From: Theristus sp. LFF4_11
Lineage: Eukaryota > Nematoda > Chromadorea > Monhysterida > Xyalidae
Reading direction: 5' to 3'
DNA: 64,000 bases
Assembly: GCA_030248135.1 (NCBI GenBank)
Contig: JASANC010002037.1
Coordinates: 1-64,000, forward strand
The position numbers and the translations under genes were made by a program. The first letter of the stretch is position 1. Every line of letters starts with the position of its first letter. The notes below the pieces were generated by a model. The model was given only the letters and a program-made list of their open reading frames with translations, did no database searches and had not been told where the DNA came from. Shown piece by piece: positions 25,288 to 36,300 of this stretch.

Positions 25288-25559
25288 GTAAAAATGTTAA
25301 AACTTGCGTGCTGAGCTAAACTAACGTGTTAAACTTGCGTCTGTCAGTTGCCCGCAACGTGATCGCGAAATCATGGTACGTGTTTTCGATACGATGATTT
25401 GAAGAGTGGGCTCTCGCCATGTGGCAGATAGCATAGCTGGTTGAACCTGAAAGTAAGTGTCTTGGGGGGGGGGGGCGACCGGGTCGACAGGGGTTGCCGA
25501 CTTAGCTACAGCAAACAGGAATTTTTGAACACAGTCAAATTTTGGTAATTTTCTAAAGA

Positions 25560-27760
25560 GGAACAACTAAGAACGGTTCAATATTCAAGTACACGTCGAA
25601 AATTGTCCTGTTTTACTGTTGAAAATGCAACTTTCCCTCTATGAAATGGACATAATTTCAATAAAACACGATTTTCGCTCTTATAGTTTTCCGGATCGTT
25701 CTGAAAATAGTCTAGATGAACTCAGCTCGACGAGACGCTTCGAACAAACCTAACTTGTAAAAAAAAATTTTTTTATTTAATTTAATTTTTTTTTTAATTT
25801 AAAAAAAATCCGGATTTTTTTCCCCTAACCCTAGCCAGGGAACACAACAACCCGCAATTAAATTCTTGGTTTGAAAACCTGCAGTCGGTATCAACCGAAC
25901 AAAATTTTCCATTGTTAAATAAACAGCAATGAAATAATTACTGGTCTCACCACGATCCGGTTGAAAATTAACGCAACACGGCCTTTATTTTTGATTGTTT
26001 TAAGCGTCATACAGAACCGGTCTCAACAACACGAACTTTTTGTTTTTGAGGTGATGATTGGTTATAGTAAACAAGGAAGGTTCTAACAGGTACTTTTTAT
26101 CTGAGCAGACAAGATAGGGTTACGGTAGACCCGGTTGCAGCAACACGAGCTCTTTACTTTTGAAAACATGCTCTGGTTACGGTAGACACGTTGTTCCGCG
26201 AATACTTTATTTCCAAATGTAATATTCAATCGAGATACTGCACATGTGGTAAAACACGAATGTTTTATTTTGTGTCTGACACAGGATTACGGTCAAAAAA
26301 CCAGCCGGGATTACATCAACCCAGAGTTAAATTGTAGGTTTCAACCAGCAGCTCTTCAGATCCATGCATCTCAGACGATAGAAAATTTTTGACAGCCTTG
26401 AGAACGTTGTGCTCGTGTCTTCGAATCGGTTGCTGAGATTCTCGACAAGCTCGACGACAAACTTGCGCACTTCCGCCAATGTCTTATTTTTTGCATCTTC
26501 TATCGTGTGGATGATGGATCAGGATCACTATCACTTCATTCTAATTCCAAACAAAGCCTAACAGCAAACAATAATTCGATTTGATCTGATTCTGTTTTTA
26601 TTTTCGAATTCGAAATACCCAGATTTTATTTACGAAAGTAAAACAAAACGCCAATCATTGCGCTACAGCAACCGCCGAAACAGCTGTTGACAAAAACACT
26701 TGAAACAAAAACAAATTTGAAATTCCTTTCATGTTGATGTGAATATTTCAATCAAGGGCCAAGCACAAAATGAGTGTTGCAGAACCAAAGTTTGCATGCA
26801 AATTTGTTTCTGCAATTTGCAGAAATCTGCTAAAAAATTTCTGCAAACGCTCCAAAATTTCTGCAAAAAAAGATGTTTTTCTGCAAAAAAACCTGTCGAC
26901 CGGTACCCGACCGACCGGCACCCGATCGACCGTACCGGATCGACCTACAGCCGCAGTCAGTTCACTTTGTTCAGTTTGATTTTGTATCGCGTCTGTTTTC
27001 ATCCCCAGATACTGCATGCAGTAGCGAAAGTGCGGGGGGGTGTGGGGGTGCACCCTCCTCAGCCGAAAATCCTGACCCGTGCACCGGCAGATACCCGTGA
27101 ACCCCCCTCCCCCCCTTTACCTCGACGCGGGTACTAGACTCCCCCCCCCCACCTTCCCTCCGCGAGAAAACACGGGATATTTTGGCAGCCTTGCCCAAAA
27201 GAATGCTGTGCGCGTCTTCGAATCGTTTGCTGAGATTCTCGAGAAGCTCGACGACAAACTTGCGCACCGTCCGTACCTCTGCCAATGTCTTATTTTTGCA
27301 TCTTCTGTTCTGTGGATGATGGATCACTTCACTCTATTTCCAAACAGAAAGCCTAAAAGGCAAACAATAATTTTCGATTTGATCTGATTCTGTTTTATTT
27401 TTCGAATTTGAAATACTTCGATTTTATTTACGAAGGCAAAACAAAACGCCAATCATTGCGCTACAGCAACCGCCGAAACAGCTGTTTTTGACAAAAAAGA
27501 ACTTTTGAAATTTCTTCCATGTTGATGTGAAACCTCAGTCAAGCGCTTTTTGGTCCATTAACGAGCTCATGAAACCAATTACGGAAGCTTCTATCGGTAT
27601 CTTGACTTTGCTCGTCGATCTTCGTAATCTTCGACCTGAAAGTAGAAATTGCCACAAAAAATTCTGCCAAAAAAAGTCCACACAAAACTCTGGGCAAAAA
27701 AGCATAATGACACTTTCTGTGGAAAGTGTCTTGTACGCATTTTCAGATGAAAGTACAATC
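25560..27760. other. Repeat-derived interval with a 330-bp direct duplication
   Basis: About 26400-26740 and 27195-27535 are diverged direct copies sharing GAGATTCTCGA, AAGCTCGACGACAAACTTGC, GTGGATGATGGATCA and CAACCGCCGAAACAGCTGTT. Between them lies a CCGACCGGCACCCGATCGAC-type GC-rich stretch (26893-26945). Open frames here are not recognisable as genes. Confidence 0.55.
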
Positions 27761-27766
27761 TTGATC

Positions 27767-28220
27767 GTAATGCATCATTATTAAAACAGGTGCATGTGCA
27801 GTGGCGGTGGCCCCTGCCCTTTAACACAGGAAAGAAAAAAATGCAAAAACTAAATTGATCATTTTCACCTTATCAAAAAGGCTTGGCTTAGGATTAGGAT
27901 TAGGTTTAGGATTAGGAACCTACAAACGACTCATTGCAAGCAACCTCTGATCAGGAATCAAAAAAATCACTTTTAAGTATGTATACAAATCGCGGGATTT
28001 GTATACATACTTAAAAGTGATTTTTTTGATTTCTGATCAGAGGTTGCTTGCAATGAGTCGTTGTAGGTTCCTAATCCTAAACCTAATCCTGATCCTAAGC
28101 CAAGCCTTTTTGATAAGGTGAAAATGATCAATTTAGTTTTTGCATTTTTTTCTTTCCTGTGTTAAAGGGCAGGGGCACCGCCACTGCACATGCACCTGTT
28201 TTAATAATGATGCATTACGA
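27767..28220. repeat. Near-perfect palindrome, arms about 225 bp, 4-base loop
   Basis: Left arm begins CGTAATGCATCATTATTAAA and right arm ends in its complement. The centre is GTATACAAATC-GCGG-GATTTGTATAC (27981-28006). The arms contain GGATTAGGATTAGG / CCTAATCCTAAACC and the AAGCCAAGCCTTTTTGATAA box shared with the satellite blocks at 17.8-18.9 and 21.3-22.3 kb. Confidence 0.9.
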
Positions 28221-28388
28221 ATTTTGATGGTCAAAATTCGTTTTTTAATCAATTAAAAACCGGTTTTTTGAAAGAATTTTTAAAAAAAGTTTAACAACAA
28301 TTCGAACCCAAGCTCATAATGAAGCGTTTGCATTGACGTGGTGACAAACGAAACCGAAAACGAAAATAAACAACTACACAAAGCACGA

Positions 28389-31300
28389 ATGTCATTTCGA
28401 GGCAGAGGTGGTGGTGCCGGTGGCCGAGGTCGCGGTGGTGGTGGCCGCGGCGGGGGAGGTAGAGGAGGCGGCGGCGGTTTCAGAGGAGGCCAGTATTTCT
28501 CTTCTGTGGTTTTGGTTCTGTAAAAAATAGTTTTAATTGTAAAAAGTCATCTGCCCATTCGTTTGCATCGACTGTTTTTTGCTTGCTTTCATTGATGCAT
28601 TATTGCATTCACCAATTTCATCAATAATCTTGCATTTCTTTTGTTCGTTTGTTTTGCATAATGGAAGTTTTGTGAATGTGTTGATGTGAACTGGCCGTGG
28701 TGAGGCTTACAAATAAACTTGCTTGATTGATTGATAATCTCACAGCAGACTAGAGATGTAAGGGTCAAAAAAAATTTTTTTTTTTAATTTTTTTTTTAAA
28801 AAAAAGTAAAAAAAAATGAGCATTTTTTATTATTTTTTTTATTAAAAATTTTTGAAATTTTTTCTTTAATGTGCCCTGAAAATGCCGTTTTTGGCATAAT
28901 TTTTCGAAAGTTCAACAAAAATTTTCTTTGACTTTACCTTGTCACTTAGTCTTCAACGCTGCAGGTGGTATTCTGGATTGATTTATCGACTGTTTTCAGC
29001 CTTGGTGAGTGATGATCGACTCGCGCATTGAAGTACTTGAGCGTCGCAAAGGCTAGTTCAACAAATTCCGATGTCGCTAAGGTGAGATAGAAGCAGAGAA
29101 CTCACATTTACGCATCGTTTTTCAGGATCTCGAAAGGTGGAAATTGCACTGTCTGCCACTGCAAGCGTAACTTCGTTGGTTGCTCGTTGCTGTTTCGCCT
29201 CGTGTCGTCAGCGTGATCACACCGGTTTGTTGTGGAACTTGTTTCCATGTTATTTGAGGTGAATTGAGAGGCAAAACACGAGACGTGATGTCGTCGGTGG
29301 GAAAATGGGGTCGCCGAAACCAAGTCTGAAATTTTCACCCTCCTCCCATATGAGTGGGGGTCATATGGTAAGTCGGTGGCTCCTCAGATGGTGATATTCG
29401 GACTCCCTGAATAATTCTGAACAACTTTCATTTAAAAAAAAAATTTAAAAAAAAAATTTAAAAAAAAAATAGAAAATTTTTTTTTCTTGACATCTCTACA
29501 GCAGACCGAACGAGTTGCCCAGAAAATACCAACAACGACACGTCAAGAAAACTTCATGTTCAGTGCAGGTGGCGGACGTGGACGTGGCGGCCGCGGTGGT
29601 GGCGGCGGTCGTGGCGGCTTCCAACGGCAGTACGACAGCGGCCCGCCGGAGCATGTCGTTGGTGAGAGAGTTTACATCGCGTTTCCCGGTTAAACAAATC
29701 GACGTCGATCCGTTGCAACGTGTTAAGGCCCGTTTTGGACGATTTTTGAACGTGTCTCAATTGTAACGTCTAGTGGAGCAATTGTTTTGCAGCCGAGTAC
29801 ACTGTGAAACAAAGTCATGTCACAGTTTCTCGCAAACAGTTTTTCTAGTTCAAAGGATGCATCTGCGGATGTGACATTCCGATGGTATCGGGATGTATAA
29901 GGTCGGCTAGGTCCAGCGTACGAGATCCACTCAGAATCTAGTTGTCATTTTTTGCCGCACACGATTGATCTAAATTGGAACAGTTTTCAACTGGTTCGCA
30001 GATCTCGGCTACTTCACGCACACCTGCGAGGATGATTTGGTGTGCAAATGCACCACGGAAAAGGTGCCCTATTTCAATGCACCCGTGTATCTCGAGAACA
30101 AAGAGCAAATCGGAAAAGTGGACGAAATTTTTGGATCGCTCAGGGATCATGTTGGTCTGAATTTTTCACGTTTACACTTTCATTGGCGTTTTGTTTTCGA
30201 ACACTTGTTTGTTTTTTGAATGAAATCCTTTTCAGTGTATCTCCGTGAAACTAGGAAACGACATGAAGGCATCGTCGTTCAAAGAAAACGTCAAGGTTCG
30301 CAAGTTCTCAATGTTGCGTTTACTGAGTTTTCCATTATTTATTTCACGTGTTCAGCCATTTACAATCGTACAAATGAATTGCAGTCGAACTCAAAATTAT
30401 AGGCAATCAGCTGATTGGTTGGTTGGTGATCACGTGCTGCATGCTTTCTGTGCTGGCATTGCTGTGGGCGGTGAAGTCCGTTCCACACAGAAAGCATACA
30501 TCATGATACATCACGTGGTCACCAACCAATTAGAGCTCCACTTGCTGATTTTCAGTTATTTATCGACCCTGCAAAATTGTTGCCGTTGGAGCGTTTTCTC
30601 CCGAAGCCCCCTGGCCAAAAAGGGCCGAAACGAGGGGGCCGCGGCGCTCCAGGGGGTCGGGGTGGTCGAGGCGGTGACAGGGGTACGTTGATTGTTTGTG
30701 ATGATGTGTGAATTTTAAGCCCATTGAAATGTTTGACCTTATGAATCTAACTCAGGCGGCTCAGTGGTGTCGCACGACTGAGCTGTTATGTAAAATTGGT
30801 GCCATGATGCCAAACGCAGGCTTCAAAACTAAGTCTCCCTCCACATATTCGCAGCTTCCGAACAAACAAAATAAAACACGAGCACGTCAATTTACTGTCA
30901 GGTGGCCGAGGGGGTCGCGGCGGTGGCCGTGATTCGGGTGGCCGAGGAGGCTCCACTCGTGGCGGCGCGTTTGGCGGCCGCGGTGGTGGCGGCACGCAAG
31001 GCGGGAGACCGGGCGCCTGCTTCAAATGCGGCGATGAGGGGCACATGTCTCGAGAGTGCCCGCAAGGTTGGCATGGCACTGTTTTTGAAGGCCCCGCTCA
31101 TACGGACGTTCGCGTATGCGCTCTTCACATCAGCTCCGGTGTATTATTAGCATAATACCGTCTATGACGACGTGCGATTGACGTACGTCAGTATGAACAG
31201 CTATTCAGCAAAACTCTGCTGTTTTTGCTGGCGGAGAAAAACCTCAGTTGTCCAACTGATGAAGCTGATGAGTTTGAATTTTAGTTCACAGGGTGTTTTC

Positions 31301-32644
31301 GTGCACTGCCAGAAAACTAAAAAGGCCAGTTCATACTGACGCACGTCGACGTACGTCAAAGGCGTGTCTCTATAGACGGTAAAATGCAATAACACGAAAC
31401 GTGACGTGCCGTGCCGTATACGCGTACGTCAGTATGAACAAGAAACAGTCGCGCAAGTTAGGTAAACACTGATTACTTAACACTCACACTCAACAATGAA
31501 TCAAATCAATGAATCAATCAATCAGTGCGTCCAATTCAAATCTGGCCAATCACTGAAACAAAAAAGTGACGTGACGTACACGCTGCACGTCAGCCGCTTT
31601 AAAAAAGTTTTTTTTTACTTTTGTGACGTGTGCAGGTGGCGGTAAGCCCGGTGCTTGTTTCAAGTGCGGCGCCGAGGGTCACATGTCGCGTGAGTGCCCG
31701 CAGGCTGGAGGTTGGTGGTGGTTTTCTTCAAGAAAAAAATCATTTGTAAGTTAGCTTTTTTGCCCTCCAAGATTGCCGGCAGATCAGGTGACAATTTGTT
31801 CAGTCTTTTTGCGGTTTTTTCTGAATTTGATTTCGAAAAAAATTCAAAAGGTCAACGAAAACCGAGCACCTGTTTCAAGTGTGGCGCTGAGGGTCACATG
31901 TCGCGCGAGTGTCCCGACGGCGGCGGTAAGTTTGATAGAACTGTTTCGTTTTGAATTTTTTTTGAAAGAACTGTCATTTATACGTTATGCGGACCGAATA
32001 AACTTTTTATTAGTCCCCGGATACAGTTTTTATTAGTCCGCTTTTGGTGACTTTGCACTTCTCCATTGATAAAGGAAAACCCGGTGCCTGTTTCAAGTGT
32101 GGCGCCGAAGGTCATATGTCGCGCGACTGCCCGCAGGGTCAGAGTTCTTTTGGGGGGGGGGGACGTTGTGTTTTTATTTTGGCGGAAACTTTGAAATTAC
32201 TTGTGAAATAAAATTCGGCTTTCTTGCATTGGCTTTGAAAATTCTTCTCCAAAAGAGTGGTGACTTTTTCATTTTCAGGAGGACCTTCGAAACCGAGCAG
32301 TTGTTTCAATTGCGGTGAATCGGGTCATATGTCGCGCGATTGTCCGAAACCGTCGCAACGTAAGCTTGTGAATGAAATCATTCGTACGGAGTTGATCAGA
32401 AGCCGCTAGATGACGCGGTGGACAACTGCATTGAAGTTGCACCAATTGGAAACAATGCACCAGTATGAAATGTGTAACCATAACGGACTAGGAAATTTTG
32501 AAAAATTTTTAAGGGGGTCGTGGTGGTGGCCGTGGCGGTGGCCGGGGCAACAGCAACAGCGGTGATAGGCGCTCGTTTGGCAGCTTCAAATCAGAGGCTG
32601 ATGGTCCACCGAAGAAAGTGACAAAGTTTGATGAGAGCGATTAA
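28389..32644 (+). CDS. GAR1: GAR1-type H/ACA snoRNP protein fused to five CCHC zinc knuckles
   Basis: GAR1 is a core protein of nucleolar H/ACA particles, which guide rRNA pseudouridylation. Exons: 28389-28492, 29564-29661, 30002-30150, 30236-30295, 30556-30682, 30902-31066, 31636-31710, 31851-31925, 32075-32137, 32279-32359, 32514-32644 (375 aa, all phases consistent). Order: N-terminal RGG; GAR1 core with [46 protein letters not shown] and [15 protein letters not shown]; then five CX2CX4HX4C knuckles ([14 protein letters not shown] type) on exons 6-10; RGG and an acidic tail. Ordinary GAR1 ends in RGG repeats without knuckles. Exon 1 is the least certain; an in-frame ATG at 29556 is an alternative start. 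Intron 1 carries a hAT element. Confidence 0.9.
28751..29498. mobile_element. Non-autonomous hAT element in GAR1 intron 1
   Basis: Ends TAGAGATGTAAGG and TTGACATCTCTA. Perfect 8-bp target duplication CAGCAGAC (28743-28750 and 29499-29506). A near-identical copy is at 62800-63559. The conserved 76-codon minus-strand frame in both copies has no recognisable transposase motif. Confidence 0.92.
30382..30550. mobile_element. CAGTCGAACT-family MITE in GAR1 intron 4
   Basis: Carries CAGTCGAACTCAAAATTATA, the motif CAATCAGCTGATTGG, GTGATCACGTG and GCATGCTTTCTGTG, then the inverted set near the right side. The right terminus is degraded and lies just before the exon-5 acceptor. Confidence 0.6.
31315..31440. 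mobile_element. GTTCATACTGACG-family MITE in GAR1 intron 6
   Basis: Starts GGCCAGTTCATACTGACGCA and ends CGTACGTCAGTATGAAC. Interior CGTGACGTGCCGTGCCGT. A partial copy lies just upstream at about 31150-31200; other copies are at 41517-41648 and 48951-49155. Confidence 0.6.
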
Positions 32645-33303
32645 CGACAGTGCCAATAGCAGTTGATAGACATTTCGGCATTGTTTGTTGCTCTGCTGAT
32701 TGGCTGTGTTTTTTGTTGAATTTGCCAATCAGCGGGATAACTTACAGTTCGCCTCAATCGTAGTTTATAGTCGTTCAACTGTGAAACTAATTAAGTTGTT
32801 GTTGTTGTTTCTGTAAAACCTATTAGCTGAAATTATTTTTGAATTTGCATTCCTTTTTATTGACGTTTCAATTTAAAACGTTTTGTTTCATATTAGAACG
32901 TTATTTTTTGCCATTACTTTGGATTTCTATTTTGTTTGTGGTTTCTCTTTCTACTGTGACTGTGTGTTGTTTTGTTGAATTGTTGATTTTCTTTGTTGAT
33001 CGTATGTATACCTGATATGATGATTCAATCTTTGATAAAAAACGGCCACAACACGGCCAATGTCAGAACTTTTGTGTTTTTTCGATACTTTTTTGCAGTT
33101 TGCCGAACCTGCAACCAGTTGTTCTGCTGGTTTATGTTTTCTTGTTTTGATTCTGTGTGCTCAAGTGCACAGTAAACTCATGACTGCTGTGTGCACTAAT
33201 CAATAATTATTATTTGCTGTCTTGAACCAGAAGGATTTATCAAAACAATGTAACACTATTTTGTTGATTTTTAGCAATTTTTTTAGCAAAACGTTTGCTG
33301 AGA
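32645..33303. other. Intergenic interval between GAR1 and BTBD2
   Basis: AT-rich sequence, presumably the GAR1 3' UTR and the BTBD2 upstream region. No core promoter element or repeat could be supported. It includes an inverted CCAATCAG / CTGATTGG pair near 32697-32735. Confidence 0.4.
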
Positions 33304-36300
33304 ATGGGCCCACCATCAAACAACAACAGTCGTCATCGCAATCGAAAGGGTAACCAATCAACGCATTCAAACTCCGCGGCAACGGCCAATCAGCAGCCGC
33401 CTCAAAATCAACAACAGGTACCGTCGAGTTACAGGCGTTGCTGCGCAGTTCGTCCCACACAGAAATCGTGCATCACGTGATCAACAACCAATGGTGTTAG
33501 GCGATTTTGAATAGCCACATAAAGTCTGCACACGCACTGAGTCGCAGAATCTAAAAAAATGATAACCACAACGCGCGCATGCAGGCTGCCTCCGCCAACG
33601 ACGCCCCGCCTCCGAGTGCCCCGCAGCAACACCGCCCATCGTCGGTCGTGGTCGTGTCGTCATCGTCGTGCTCGTCGCAGAGTCAAAGCGTCAGTCGGTC
33701 ACCGGTGCGGAGTCACGCCGCCGCCGTCACGTGCAGCCAATCTGCGCAGCCACGCCAAAGTCGCTCACTGTCGAACACGCCACCTGGCGCATTGTTGGCC
33801 GCCAATTTGGCGCCGCAGAATTTGAGGTCGTGTTTTCATTCATTTAGAGTGATGCGTGGATTGCTGACGAAACATGTGATGCGCCCAACTAGTCGTTGTT
33901 TCAGCTTTCAATTTAGTGGTTTGAGTTATTTGGAAGGTTAGTAAAAGTAAAAGTCCGCCATCATTCGAGTTAACTTGTTCCAGCGCTAATTGAGTCCAGC
34001 GAAACAAAACTGACTGCGCGGTGCGTGGCCAACCAATCAGCAGCGTGCAAAAATTAGAAAATTTTCATTTTTAGTGGACATGTTCTTGCTTTTTCGTTTC
34101 CAGCGAATCAGCGCAAACTCGCAAGTGCAGTAATGCGGATGCGGCGAATGGCACCGCGGACAACGTTGACGTGACAGTGGCGTCAGCAGAGGTGTCACTT
34201 TTGACGACAGACTCGCCAGCAGCAGTCGTCACGAGCTCGGTCGCTGACTGCCAGCTGACGACACAAGGCAACAACAGCAGCAGTTTGCTAGAGTTCAACG
34301 GTGCAGAAGGAAATGAATTGATTGAAGCGCCTGATTTAGAGCTGGCCGAAAACACCGATACGTCAGCAGCGATTTGGTGAGCTCTCAGTTCATTTTTATT
34401 TTTTATTTGCTTCAAGCAAACATGACCAAACGGAACTTTTGGGGTTTCATGATTTCATTCCGGGGCTCAGTGGTGTGTGGCACACTATTGGCTTTTATAA
34501 AACGGGTCCCTGGCTGAAAAAAACATTGCCTAAATTACTGACTGTTCGTTCGTCAACCGTTATTCAGCGCTGCCGCGAACAAAAACGCAACGCCGACGTC
34601 GATCGCCAGCGCCGACACGGATGCATCGGCGTCACAATCGGGCGTCGCGGCGTGTCGCGCCTCGCATCTGAACGCTGCGACGCTGGAAACGGCCGACTAC
34701 GCGGCGTTGGCACGGCGCTTCTACCGTATGACGACGACGACCGCCAGTCGCGCCGAGACCTCCGTGGACGCGAGCGACGCCGCTGCGCTGATTGGCGCTT
34801 CGGATCACGCGAGCACCAATCAGCAGCTGGATGCGTCCGTTGATCTGCCGCTCGACGATTTGGTATTGTCGTTTTTTTTTGGTTCTGCGATGCGTGCGTG
34901 GATGAGAATGCAGTTTTTTCTATGCTTGACGCGGCGACTTCAAAATTTGCGCAGCGACTCGACTCGAGTCGTGTGTATTCTGCAAAACAGTGACAGGTTT
35001 AAACAAACATACTGCACAAGTGATTGGATTCTACATATTTTGAGTTTGAAACGTTGAAGCATTTTCACCGGCATATGGAGTTAACTTCGATTTGAAATTT
35101 CGCAGCCGGGTCAGAACAACACGGCCGACAATGCAAGCGATCACTACGGCTACGGTCTGGCCGAAGAGTTATACGAGGAGCCAATGAACTGTAACGTGTC
35201 GTTGCACCACAACAACAACAAACAGCACGGTGGTGTGCTGGCGGTGCAACGTCAACAACAGCAGCACAACCACGACGTGACGCACAATGTACAGCAGCAG
35301 CAGCAGTTCGTCGAGTTTGACCACGAGATCGACGACAACAACACCGACTATGTTGATAATATCATGCGGTTGGTGAGCGAGATACGCAGGCAACACAGGC
35401 CACTAGCTCGGTGCTGGGCTTGCATTTGTTGCAAATAAGCACAGGATTTGGAAATTGAAAATTGCTGTGACTGATTGATGCCGATGCCGACGTGAAATTG
35501 CGGACAACGACCAGCTGTGTGCCCAGCGTCACGAGCGAGCCTTCCGTGTTCTGCACAGGTGGTCGAAAGACATCAGATCACGTGCAGCGCGGCGCTGCCA
35601 CGAAACCTAAACTAAGCCTGATGCTAAAGCTGTCCAACACCGTTTCGCAGTATGGCGCCAAAGAGCAACAACAATAGAATCAGCATGCAAATTACGCGTA
35701 TTCTTGCAGTTGCCGCGGTTCGCGAAATAAAATGCAAAAAAAATGAAAACACACGCGCATTCATGACACTCACAACAATGTGTCGAATATAATCAATCAA
35801 TGAATCAATCGATCATTCATGACTGCTTGTTGCAGCAGTGTCGCACGCGCACGCAACTCGTTCGACATGGAGGACGCCGGCGGTGTGTCGGTGGACGGAT
35901 GCAGCGGCAGCAACAACGACGACGCAGGTGACATCGACGAGATCAAGTTGATCGTGTCACGTCTGCAGCAGCAGCAGCAGCACAAGGCAGCCAGCGTGCC
36001 GCGCGACACCGCCGATTGCGGTGGGTGGAGTCGGAGATTTTGGTTGAGAGATTTTGTTTATGACACAAGTTGCTCGTTCAGTGATGATTTGCGCTTTAAG
36101 GGAGGATGGAATTGAGAATGCAGCGAGCACACACATGATGACAATTTGTACAGCCTGTTCATTCAAACGTGTCGCACTGAAATGACGTCATTCGCTGTGT
36201 GAAACGCGCCCGTCGGTCGTGCACCAGAATTTATTTCAGTTTGGTTCACTTTTTTTATGCGAATGAATCAGCCGACGTCTGAGCGGAGCGGCTGTGCATG

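Noticed and set aside
26739..27137. Overlapping open frames in the GC-rich part of the 26-27 kb repeats
   Set aside because: Several frames are open on both strands at once because of base composition and CCGACCGG repeats. None resembles a protein.
27885..27925. TTAGGATTAGG run as an interstitial telomere
   Set aside because: Only a few imperfect units inside a palindrome arm. The matching CCTAATCC run is its inverted copy.
29108..29338. 76-codon minus-strand frame (also 63151-63381) as a transposon gene
   Set aside because: It is conserved because the two element copies are nearly identical. It lacks any BED-finger or hAT transposase signature.
28389..32644. GAR1 and a zinc-knuckle gene as two neighbours
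   Set aside because: No stop codon, poly(A) signal or start separates them, exon 5 to exon 6 joins in phase 1 inside continuous RGG repeats, and only one terminal exon exists.
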